NCBI GenBank assembly: GCA_959603585.1
Contig: CAUGYD010000018.1
Span: 1 to 20,216, forward strand
DNA: 20,216 nt
Direction: 5' to 3'
DNA from: Scatosoma sp900555925
GTDB lineage: Bacteria; Bacillota; Clostridia; Christensenellales; Borkfalkiaceae
Below the pieces are notes generated by a model. That model did no database searches, had not been told where the DNA came from, and was given only the letters and a program-made list of their open reading frames with translations. The stretch's first letter is position 1; every line of letters starts with the position of its first letter. The position numbers and the translations under genes are program-made. This document shows, piece after piece, positions 1 to 5,825 of this stretch.

Positions 1-66
1 CCTATTAGCTTTAACTTTCTCTATGAAAATTTTTGCCTTTCGTACTCGTCTTATATTATTTTCCAT
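1..66 (-). CDS. 5' end of an unidentified CDS, cut by the window edge
   Basis: An ATG at 66 opens 22 codons with no stop before the window edge. The peptide begins MENNIRRVRKAKIFIEKVKA and is very basic. It lies about 100 nt downstream of a consensus promoter (171-199) and a structured leader, which is the main reason to believe it. The ribosome binding site is weak (AAAGAAG about 10 nt upstream). The fragment is too short to assign a family. Alternatively the true start lies further left and this is still leader sequence. Confidence 0.4.
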   Translation of the reverse strand, partial: MENNIRRVRKAKIFIEKVKANR

Positions 67-111
67 AATACAAAACTTCTTTGCTATGCAGTTGTGAATC
101 TTCGGTCTAAC

Positions 112-164
112 CCCGACGAAAGTCGGGACGCTGTATAAAAGAGGTTGCCTCTTTCGGTGACAGC
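112..164 (-). ncRNA. Structured 5' leader with two hairpins
   Basis: Downstream of the predicted transcription start (about 165), the minus-strand RNA can fold a first hairpin with outer arms GCTGT (164-160) and ACAGC (134-130), enclosing a perfect 7-bp stem AAAGAGG/CCTCTTT with a CAA loop (154-138). A second hairpin CCCGAC/GTCGGG with a TTTC loop follows (127-112). GTATAA (170-165) could instead pair with TTATAC (138-133), excluding the outer part of the first hairpin, although this arm may lie upstream of the transcript start. No U-tract follows either hairpin, so these are not ordinary terminators. I do not recognise a known riboswitch or ribosomal-protein leader. Confidence 0.4.
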
Positions 165-170
165 TTATAC

Positions 171-199
171 ATAATAGCACTTAGAAAAAATTATGTCAA
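171..199 (-). promoter_or_regulatory. Consensus sigma-A-type promoter with extended -10
   Basis: On the minus strand TTGACA (199-194), a 17-nt spacer and TATTAT (176-171), with TGC directly before the -10 hexamer (extended -10). Start is predicted near 165. It drives the structured leader and the partial CDS at the left edge. Confidence 0.75.
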
Positions 200-284
200 G
201 TGTTTTTTTTATCTTTTTTAAGATTTTTGAAATTTTTTTGAAACATTCGACAAAAAACACCATGAACGCATGATCTATTGCAGT

Positions 285-313
285 TCTATATAATTATGGT
301 CGCGCGAAGTCAA
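285..313 (-). promoter_or_regulatory. Upstream tandem promoter candidate
   Basis: TTGACT (313-308), 17-nt spacer, TATAGA (290-285) on the minus strand, about 110 nt upstream of the stronger promoter at 171-199 and pointing the same way. It would make a second start near 278. The gene-free stretch 67-391 therefore holds two promoters and a leader. I see no convincing terminator after fmdB, only a weak imperfect hairpin just past its stop. Confidence 0.4.
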
Positions 314-391
314 GAAACAAAAAGAATTACAGTAAAATCGCTCGACATTAGTTGAAACCGCACAAAGAAATTTATTGTTTCCAAGAGACAA

Positions 392-589
392 TCAATGACA
401 GCCGCTGCAAGTGGAACAGTGTCCCGTACAGGACGAGGGCTTTTTCCCCGTCGAGGAATATACGGCTCCCGAATAATCCCGAACCGTTTCTCCTCCGCAA
501 TCGGGACAAACCACTTTTTCGGTATGAGATTTTACCAACTCTTCAAACTTTTTTCCGCATTTGCTGCATTTATACTGTAAAATAGGCAT
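392..589 (-). CDS. FmdB-family small zinc-ribbon protein
   Basis: A 65-residue protein beginning MPILQYKCSKCGKKFEELV, which is the FmdB/zinc-ribbon N-terminus: CxxC at residues 8-11, a second CxxC (CPDCGG) at about 28-31, then a Ser/Gly-rich segment and a Cys/His-rich tail (CTGHCSTCSGCH). The paired CxxC motifs should bind one zinc ion; the tail could bind another metal. Its ATG overlaps the corA stop codon by one base (TGATG), and its ribosome binding site AGGAGG lies inside the corA coding sequence, so translation is probably coupled to corA. FmdB proteins are called putative regulators, but no mechanism is established, and I would not assign one here. Confidence 0.9.
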   Translation of the reverse strand: MPILQYKCSKCGKKFEELVKSHTEKVVCPDCGGETVRDYSGAVYSSTGKKPSSCTGHCSTCSGCH

Positions 590-1587
590 CAGCCGCGCCT
601 CCTTTTCTTTTTTACTTGTTTAGGGGTACGAATTTTCACCGAATCGGTCATTTTTACGAGCAGTACCGAACAGACCGCCGTAAGGACGACAGAAATGGCG
701 AGAATCAACCAAAACTCCCACGCAGCGCCGTCTCCATGTACGCCCATACCGAAAGGAAGATCGACATTCATGCCGAGCAGGCCTGCGATGAGCGTCGGAA
801 TTGCCACCAAAATCGTGATGACGGTCAAACGCTTGACGACATTATTTACATTATTGGAAATAACGGAACTGAACGCATCCATGGTCGTTTTCAAAATATC
901 TCGATAGATGCTACACATCTCTACGGCCTGACGAGTCTCAATGAGCACATCGTCGTACAAATCCTGATAATCGGGATTGGACTGAACGGGTTCCATGCGG
1001 GAAAGCCGACCGTATACGGAAGAATTCGCGCTCAGGGAAGTGGAGAAATACACAAGGGAGTCTTGCAGGCCCAAAAGCTCGATGAGTTCCTGATTTCGCA
1101 TGGATTTATGAAGTTCTGCCTGCAAACGCAGGGATTTTTTATCGATTTGCTTCAACGAATAGGAAAAACGCTTGACGTTTTCCAGCATGAAATTGAGAAT
1201 AAATCCCACGGGTTTGAGCGTGGAAATCCGACTCCGGTTAGAGCTGAAATTTGCAAGGACGGGATTCGGATTCAAAGATACCGTCACGATACATTTATTA
1301 TTGTAAATAATGGCGACGGGAATGGTCGTATAGGAATCCCCTTCCTCCGTATCTACCATCATCGGGCTATCCACCACGTACATGGTAGCGCCCTCATCGG
1401 TATCTACCCGTGCGGATTCCTCTTCGTCCAATGCGGCTTTGAGCATTTCTTCGGGAATTCCGCTCAGTTCACAGATATCGTCCACTTCGTCGTCCGTGGG
1501 ATTGACCATTTCCACCCAACAGCGCCTTTCAAAGGCGTCCGCAGGCACAATGCGCAGGTTTTCATCAGTTTTGTAAAATTTTATCAT
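589..1587 (-). CDS. corA: CorA-family Mg2+/Co2+ transporter
   Basis: A 332-residue protein of normal CorA length. A large N-terminal cytoplasmic domain is followed by two membrane segments at the C-terminus (about 250-272 and 291-312). The signature GMN motif sits at 272-274, at the end of the first membrane helix, followed by the periplasm-facing loop and a basic tail (KKKRRRG). CorA pentamers import Mg2+ down the membrane potential. The usual loop motif after GMN (often MPE) is replaced by a glycine-rich loop, as in CorA-like variants. A GAGG ribosome binding site lies 10 nt before the ATG. I see no good promoter between the terminator at 1656-1687 and the start, so expression may depend on read-through. 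The tail codons for KRR double as the fmdB ribosome binding site. Confidence 0.92.
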   Translation of the reverse strand: MIKFYKTDENLRIVPADAFERRCWVEMVNPTDDEVDDICELSGIPEEMLKAALDEEESARVDTDEGATMYVVDSPMMVDTEEGDSYTTIPVAIIYNNKCIVTVSLNPNPVLANFSSNRSRISTLKPVGFILNFMLENVKRFSYSLKQIDKKSLRLQAELHKSMRNQELIELLGLQDSLVYFSTSLSANSSVYGRLSRMEPVQSNPDYQDLYDDVLIETRQAVEMCSIYRDILKTTMDAFSSVISNNVNNVVKRLTVITILVAIPTLIAGLLGMNVDLPFGMGVHGDGAAWEFWLILAISVVLTAVCSVLLVKMTDSVKIRTPKQVKKKRRRG

Positions 1588-1655
1588 AATCGTACCGCCT
1601 CAAAAAATAAGTGTTCAAAGGCGTCTTTACGGCAATTTTCCGAAGGAAAATGCGT

Positions 1656-1687
1656 AAAAAAACGCACGGGAAAAACCGCCCGTGCGT
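1656..1687 (-). terminator. Intrinsic terminator between a small ORF and corA
   Basis: Perfect 9-bp stem ACGCACGGG (1687-1679) and CCCGTGCGT (1670-1662), 8-nt loop, then six T residues on the minus strand. It lies 23 nt after the stop of the small ORF and 68 nt before the corA ATG. It could terminate a monocistronic small transcript or act as an attenuator for corA. Confidence 0.85.
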
Positions 1688-1710
1688 CGTACTCTTTTCA
1701 ATATCGAAGG

Positions 1711-1812
1711 TCAGTCAATAAACAAATCTTCTGTAAAATCGTACATATCGAGGCACAGCGGATCTCCTGAAATTGTGGTCTTGCTACTTCGGTTGTCAGG
1801 GACAGCGTCCAT
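1711..1812 (-). CDS. 33-residue acidic peptide, possible corA leader peptide
   Basis: A previously unlisted small ORF. ATG at 1812 has an AAGGAG ribosome binding site (1823-1818) 5 nt upstream, and TGA is at 1711-1713. The peptide starts MDAVPDNRSS and ends DMYDFTEDLFID; it has eight acidic and two basic residues and a single Cys. It has its own consensus promoter (1890-1918), a structured leader and a terminator directly downstream, so it is a complete transcription unit in front of corA. Codon choice (CGA, AGT, AGC, ACC, ACA) differs somewhat from its neighbours. It may be a regulatory leader peptide, a free-standing small protein, or a chance ORF within a small RNA. No family is recognised. 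Confidence 0.55.
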   Translation of the reverse strand: MDAVPDNRSSKTTISGDPLCLDMYDFTEDLFID

Positions 1813-1838
1813 AATTGCTCCTTGTTTGGAAATATTCC

Positions 1839-1875
1839 GTCGGAAAATCAGAAAATATCCGATTATGCTTCCGAC
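1839..1875 (-). other. Hairpin in the leader of the small ORF
   Basis: The minus-strand RNA can pair GTCGGAA (1875-1869) with TTCCGAC (1845-1839). Nested inside, after a 4-nt bulge, is a 7-bp stem formed by 1864-1858 and 1852-1846 with one G-U pair. The total is about 14 bp. It starts about 8 nt after the predicted transcription start and ends 15 nt before the ribosome binding site. Confidence 0.5.
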
Positions 1876-1889
1876 TTACTTCTATATCT

Positions 1890-1918
1890 ATTATACGCCC
1901 CAAAACCTATTTTGGCAA
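1890..1918 (-). promoter_or_regulatory. Consensus sigma-A-type promoter upstream of the small ORF and corA
   Basis: TTGCCA (1918-1913), exactly 17 nt, and TATAAT (1895-1890) on the minus strand. Start is predicted near 1883. The 372-base gene-free gap 1588-1959 therefore holds this promoter, a leader hairpin, the small ORF and a terminator. Confidence 0.8.
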
Positions 1919-1959
1919 GTATTTTTCCACAAAAATTTTTCAGATATTTTTCCGCCCGA

Positions 1960-3414
1960 TTATATAACCGCCTTTCCGCTCAAAAACGAATCGAAAAAGC
2001 CTGCCACATCTACCCCCGATTTTTCAAAACAGCCTATCATATCCTCCGGTTCGGCTGTCTTGAACTTATAGCCGGAATAGTATCTCTTAAGTCCCGCAAA
2101 AAAGCGTTTGTCTCCGATGGACGTGCGCAGAGTATCGAATAAAATCGCGCCTTTATCGTAAGCTATGCTGCGATATTCATATTCGCTCAGATAGTCTTTG
2201 AGCGAACGAGTCATACGCGTATCCGCGTCTCCGAATACTTGGCTGTAAACGTTATAATAGGAACGATATTCCGCCAAAGCGTCCGCAATGAGCTGTTCGC
2301 GCGTAAATCCGTAGTCGGGATGATTTTCAAAGAACAGCGCGGCGGAATATTCCGTCAGCCCCTCGTCCTGCCATGCGTTTTCCACCTGATTGCTGCCTAC
2401 GGCGACACACCACCATTGGTGGGCGGTCTCATGTACGATCGTATACAAGCAGTTTTCTTCCGTCAGAGCGTCGCTGATAAGCACCAATCCCGGAAATTCC
2501 ATTCCGCCGTAGCAGAACCCCGTCTGAACCACAGAATACGTTTCATAAGGGTACTTGCCGAATGTCGAGGAATAATAGGCGAGAGCCTCCTGCGCCGCCG
2601 CGAGGTGCGCCGCAGGTTTTTCGTCGTTGTAGTAATAATAGCGAATGTCTATCCCCTCCCATTTGCTTTCGGCCACCTCAAAGCAATCGGAGAGCACGAT
2701 AGCGAAATCGCGGACGTTCGTCGCAGACATGACATATTCTTTTTTGCTTTCCAAGGTCCGTTCGGAAGTGATTTTTCCCGTCGCGGCGACGGTATAATCC
2801 TTGGGAACGGTCAACGTCACTTTATACGAAGCGCATTCGGAAAAGAAGGGATCGCCGTCGGAATAGTAAACGCACTCATAAAAACCGTCGTCGGTATAAG
2901 CGCAGAGAATGGGGAAGAAATTTCCGAGATTGACTGATTTTTGTCCCACACCGGTGCGGTGATTGATTTTTGCAAGCTTGGTCAGAAAACAAATATTCAA
3001 GTTTACTTTATCGCCCGGAAACAGAGATTCTTCGAGCGAAACACTGAGAATATTTTCGTCCTCACCCTTTATTTCCCAATTTTTTGCTCCGTCAACACTG
3101 GAAATCTCCATGCTCCCGTAACTTTTTCCCGCATAATAGGCAGAGGAGGAATAGACGGCGGACACCGGCTGATAAGCGGCGTCCTCGCGATAAGCGTTCG
3201 GATACAGGTTGAACTTCAGTTCGCTGATTTCGTTTGCCGTCGTATTTTTGTATTCCACTTTCATCATCGCGGTCAATGTAGCGGTTTCGGGAACATATTC
3301 GGCGGTAATCTCATATACGCACTCGCCGCTTTCGGAATCTTTACAGCCGACCGCTCCGATCATCAGAGCGACAAGGCTCACGGCGGAAAGCAAAAAACAA
3401 AGAATACGTTTCAT
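1960..3414 (-). CDS. M1-family (gluzincin) metallopeptidase lipoprotein
   Basis: A 484-residue predicted secreted zinc aminopeptidase. A signal peptide ends in a lipobox-like AVGC with Cys24, so the protein is probably membrane-anchored outside the cell. Then comes an N-terminal beta domain (about 30-245) and a gluzincin catalytic domain. The zinc site is clear: HETAH at 328-332 and the third ligand Glu351 in QDEG, exactly 18 residues after the second His, as in the M1 family. GGMEFPG at 303-309 corresponds to the GxMEN substrate-binding motif, with Asn replaced by Phe, so exopeptidase specificity may differ. It lacks the long C-terminal HEAT-like domain of larger M1 enzymes. An AGGGG ribosome binding site lies 10 nt before the ATG. 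Substrate is unknown. Confidence 0.88.
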   Translation of the reverse strand: MKRILCFLLSAVSLVALMIGAVGCKDSESGECVYEITAEYVPETATLTAMMKVEYKNTTANEISELKFNLYPNAYREDAAYQPVSAVYSSSAYYAGKSYGSMEISSVDGAKNWEIKGEDENILSVSLEESLFPGDKVNLNICFLTKLAKINHRTGVGQKSVNLGNFFPILCAYTDDGFYECVYYSDGDPFFSECASYKVTLTVPKDYTVAATGKITSERTLESKKEYVMSATNVRDFAIVLSDCFEVAESKWEGIDIRYYYYNDEKPAAHLAAAQEALAYYSSTFGKYPYETYSVVQTGFCYGGMEFPGLVLISDALTEENCLYTIVHETAHQWWCVAVGSNQVENAWQDEGLTEYSAALFFENHPDYGFTREQLIADALAEYRSYYNVYSQVFGDADTRMTRSLKDYLSEYEYRSIAYDKGAILFDTLRTSIGDKRFFAGLKRYYSGYKFKTAEPEDMIGCFEKSGVDVAGFFDSFLSGKAVI

Positions 3415-3447
3415 AAAAAAATAACCCCTAAAAAGTATTAGCAGGTT

Positions 3448-3477
3448 ATTTTATGCAAAAATAATTCGCTTTATGAC
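3448..3477 (-). promoter_or_regulatory. Sigma-E-like promoter candidate for the M1 peptidase
   Basis: GTCATAAA (3477-3470), 14-nt spacer, CATAAAAT (3455-3448) on the minus strand. This resembles the mother-cell sigma-E consensus known in Bacillus (GKCATATT, N13-15, CATACAMT), with two mismatches at -35 and one at -10. It would give a leader of about 27 nt. The region is AT-rich, so a chance match is quite possible. Confidence 0.3.
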
Positions 3478-3481
3478 TGTA

Positions 3482-3516
3482 TAAAACGCCGGCCGCACCT
3501 CGCGGAAACGACCGGC
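3482..3516 (-). terminator. Terminator after the SpoIIQ-like gene
   Basis: An 8-bp stem GCCGGTCG/CGGCCGGC with one G-U pair (3516-3509 with 3495-3488) and a 13-nt loop, followed by GTTTTAT. It lies 7 nt past the stop codon. Read on the plus strand it is also followed by a T-run, so it could work in both directions. Confidence 0.75.
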
Positions 3517-3523
3517 TTGTTTT

Positions 3524-4150
3524 TTACTTTTCTTCAAAGGTGAGATATTTTGCGGGATCGACCGTCGCATTGTTTTCAAACACTTCGAAATGCAGGTGCG
3601 GGCCGTCCTTATATTCCTTGCCGTTCGCCTCCGCTACGGTCGCGATGACGTCGCCCTTCTTTACTTCGTCGCCGGCTTTCAGCCCTTCTTTCGCCTCTAC
3701 ATATTCGTAGACTGTCTTTATTCCGTCGCCGTGATCGATGATAATCTGCGTACCTACAAGGACGTCGGAAGTATAGATACTTTCGATTTTTCCCGAACGC
3801 GCCGCAAAGACTTCCGTACCCGCCGCCGCGGAAAAATCGACACCTGTATGTTCATAGTAGTTGTTCAGCGTCTGGTTATAATAGAAACCATATTCGTTGC
3901 TGATACTCACCACCTCCACGGGCATACCGAATTCCTCCGGTGTGTTGATGACATCTTGATCGTCATCTGACGATCCGCCTTGCGTCGTATCGCTGTGATT
4001 GAGCTGATTATCGCGGCTGGCCAAAGCCACCGAAGTAATGATTATCGCCGCCGCCAGAAGTACCGCCGCACATCCGAGAGCGATATACATATACAATTTT
4101 TTGTTTCTTACGCTCGTATGCGATTTACCGCTTTCGTTCTGTTCCTTCAT
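3524..4150 (-). CDS. spoIIQ: SpoIIQ-like M23/LytM-fold membrane protein
   Basis: A 208-residue bitopic protein: short basic cytoplasmic N-terminus, one membrane helix at about 19-45, an acidic Ser/Asp linker (46-75) and an extracytoplasmic LytM domain (about 78-204). Zinc ligands HTGVD (101-105) and HLH (185-187) are present. The catalytic His normally found in the Y-x-H motif is Tyr150 (VYEYVE), the same position that is altered in SpoIIQ proteins, which are scaffolds for the SpoIIIAH-SpoIIQ engulfment channel. The YNQTLNNYYEHTGVD context also fits SpoIIQ. I start at 4150, not at an upstream in-frame ATG at 4288, because GGAGG lies 9 nt before it and a sigma-F-type promoter lies within the longer reading frame. 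A degenerate but non-sporulation M23 protein is the alternative. Confidence 0.7.
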   Translation of the reverse strand: MKEQNESGKSHTSVRNKKLYMYIALGCAAVLLAAAIIITSVALASRDNQLNHSDTTQGGSSDDDQDVINTPEEFGMPVEVVSISNEYGFYYNQTLNNYYEHTGVDFSAAAGTEVFAARSGKIESIYTSDVLVGTQIIIDHGDGIKTVYEYVEAKEGLKAGDEVKKGDVIATVAEANGKEYKDGPHLHFEVFENNATVDPAKYLTFEEK

Positions 4151-4185
4151 TTTTGAAATCCTCCGAAAAATGTATTTTGTATGTA

Positions 4186-4215
4186 AATTGTTGCCCCCGA
4201 TTTTGTATTTTATAC
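4186..4215 (-). promoter_or_regulatory. Sigma-F-type (forespore) promoter for the SpoIIQ-like gene
   Basis: GTATA (4215-4211), 15-nt spacer, GGCAACAATT (4195-4186) on the minus strand. This matches the Bacillus sigma-F consensus (GYWTA, N15-16, GGNRANANTW) at every fixed position. Predicted start near 4179, leaving about 29 nt to the ATG at 4150 with GGAGG in between. In Bacillus subtilis spoIIQ is a sigma-F gene. Confidence 0.6.
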
Positions 4216-4284
4216 TTAAAAATAAAAAATTTTTATCAGGGGAGAATTTTTTCTCTGTTCCATCGATTTGAAGGTTCTCTTTTC

Positions 4285-4758
4285 TCAATATCCTCCGAAG
4301 ATAATCGGCGTCCCTAAAACGATGCTTTCTGTCCGTACGGCAATATGCAAATTTATTTTTTTCCCTCTAAGCACCACTCCGCCTTTCAACATGGGCGAAT
4401 AACAATAATAAGAGACCGTTCCCGAAATCTCTTCGGCAAAGCACAGCTTTGCCCGATAACGATTAATAATCTTTTCGGCAATTTCTTTTCCTTCCGCGGA
4501 TAAGCCTTTTCCTTCTTCCGTCAAACTGCCCTTTGCGCCGACATCGAGGTAGACGACGCTCTCGCCGCTCAAAGCCGCCAAATCGCAAAGTTCGAGAGTC
4601 TCTGATATCTCCGCCTGTGAAGACGGGGAATAAAGATAATAGGTGCTCCGTCCCCCCGAAAAAGCGGAAACATTCATGAGACAGACGGTCAGTCCGATAA
4701 ACAGGGACGCCAGTAGAGCCGCCGCAGCTGAAAAAAACTGTTTTATGCCGAAGGCCAT
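4285..4758 (-). CDS. Small exported protein, YwmB-like
   Basis: A 157-residue protein with an N-terminal hydrophobic signal or anchor (about 7-31) and a compact extracytoplasmic domain. The end of the domain, including YYCYSP, GKKINLHIAV and the final LGTPIIFGGY, resembles what I recall of the YwmB (DUF1779) C-terminus. YwmB is encoded near murAA-spoIID-spoIIQ in Bacillus, and here a SpoIIQ-like gene is next, which supports the guess. It is shorter than typical YwmB. I start at 4758, not 4785, because GGGAGGG lies 7 nt before this ATG. That ribosome binding site is the 3' arm of the hairpin at 4766-4800. Function is not established. Confidence 0.65.
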   Translation of the reverse strand: MAFGIKQFFSAAAALLASLFIGLTVCLMNVSAFSGGRSTYYLYSPSSQAEISETLELCDLAALSGESVVYLDVGAKGSLTEEGKGLSAEGKEIAEKIINRYRAKLCFAEEISGTVSYYCYSPMLKGGVVLRGKKINLHIAVRTESIVLGTPIIFGGY

Positions 4759-4759
4759 A

Positions 4760-4800
4760 AAAAATCCCTCCCGCAGGACCTTCAAGGTCTTGCGAAAGGG
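4760..4800 (-). terminator. Terminator hairpin whose 3' arm is the next gene's ribosome binding site
   Basis: A 16-bp stem with one mismatch and two G-U pairs, arms 4800-4785 and 4781-4766, TGA loop, then A and six T residues on the minus strand. It lies 37 nt after the stop of the membrane protein gene at 4838. The 3' arm ends GGGAGGG, which is the ribosome binding site for the ATG at 4758, so the folded hairpin would also block translation. Confidence 0.75.
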
Positions 4801-4837
4801 ATTATTGACACCTTTTTCGGATTTTATAACTTATTTT

Positions 4838-5806
4838 TTATTTACTTGCGATTATCCGCCCGTTTGCAAGCAAATAGTAGTTTGGTCCGAAATAATGATA
4901 TTCGTATCTGTATATGTACTCCACGCCGTTGAAAACCGCCGAAATATCCTTGCTCTTATATCCTCCGACCTTTTCGCAGGCATATACTTTCCCGTCGATG
5001 ATGATTTTCGCTTTTCCCCAGACGAATGGAGAGGCTTTGACTTTTATCAGCGAATTGTTATATCTTGCCTCCAAAATAGCACGGCCTTTCGATGTATCTT
5101 CTTCGATAACGGGAGAATCCGATTTATTGTTCATCGGCGCGGCGGAACCGTTTCCGTTCTCGGCGACCGAAGAATTGTCCCCGCCGCAGTTTTCCCCGTC
5201 GGAAGAGACAGTTGTTCCGACGGAGTTTCCCGCGCCTGAGGGAACGGCGGCTCCGTTCAAAGGAGCCCCCGTATGCGGGTCGATACTGTTTTCCAAGCGG
5301 TACGCCTCATCTAATTGAGCCGCCGTCAAATTTACTCCCTGCGGGAAATGCTTTTGGAGCTCTCCCGATGATTTCACACCCAAAACCAGATAGTACATCA
5401 TGAGTGCGTGAAAGACGATATCCACCAATAACGAAAGTCCCCCGTCCTTTATCGTTAAAATACAACTGACAATAAGCCAAATCGAATCCAAAGAAAACAA
5501 TACCAAAAGGATAATTATCGCCCAGCGGTGTTTTTTGGAAAGCAGCCAAAAGACGAAAAACACGGCAAGAATGAGAAGTCCTATCGCAAAGCCTAAAGTC
5601 AAGAAGCTATTCCCGTATACTTCCTTCCAGACGATGCCCGCGGCAAAGAACGAAGTGCTGCTGTAAATGCTGAAAAGGAAATACACGTCCGCAAACAGCA
5701 TGAACATATTGACGATCGTAAAAATTATGAACACCATAATGTTCGTTCTTGCAATCTTATAATTTTTGATCTCTTTTGAAACCTTGATATACTCTTTATT
5801 ATCCAT
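4838..5806 (-). CDS. Unknown four-helix membrane protein with Ser/Gly/Asn-rich linker
   Basis: A 322-residue protein I do not recognise. Four hydrophobic segments at about 22-47, 66-88, 94-118 and 126-145 are followed by an amphipathic stretch with DPHTG, a low-complexity Gly/Ser/Asn/Ala linker (about 185-230), and a C-terminal domain (241-322) rich in beta-type sequence and aromatic residues (YIYRYEYHYFGPNYY). An even number of helices and a basic N-terminus put the C-terminal domain in the cytoplasm by inside-positive reasoning. GAGGG lies 6 nt before the ATG. It follows the HIT gene by 19 nt and is last in the prmA unit. The C-terminal domain may bind a ligand or protein, but nothing in the sequence says which. 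Confidence 0.85.
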   Translation of the reverse strand: MDNKEYIKVSKEIKNYKIARTNIMVFIIFTIVNMFMLFADVYFLFSIYSSTSFFAAGIVWKEVYGNSFLTLGFAIGLLILAVFFVFWLLSKKHRWAIIILLVLFSLDSIWLIVSCILTIKDGGLSLLVDIVFHALMMYYLVLGVKSSGELQKHFPQGVNLTAAQLDEAYRLENSIDPHTGAPLNGAAVPSGAGNSVGTTVSSDGENCGGDNSSVAENGNGSAAPMNNKSDSPVIEEDTSKGRAILEARYNNSLIKVKASPFVWGKAKIIIDGKVYACEKVGGYKSKDISAVFNGVEYIYRYEYHYFGPNYYLLANGRIIASK

Positions 5807-5825
5807 TATTTTCCCTCATCTTTCC

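Noticed and set aside
1634..1652. Hairpin with a TTC loop between the terminator and corA
   Set aside because: Seven A/T-rich base pairs without a T-run. It is transcribed after the terminator, so it cannot act as a simple antiterminator.
616..1770. Open frame of 384 codons on the plus strand
   Set aside because: Antisense of corA and of the small-ORF terminator region; the true genes on the other strand have family motifs.
1588..1918. M-box (Mg2+) riboswitch upstream of corA
   Set aside because: The conserved M-box core sequences are not present, and the interval is occupied by an ORF with a good ribosome binding site.
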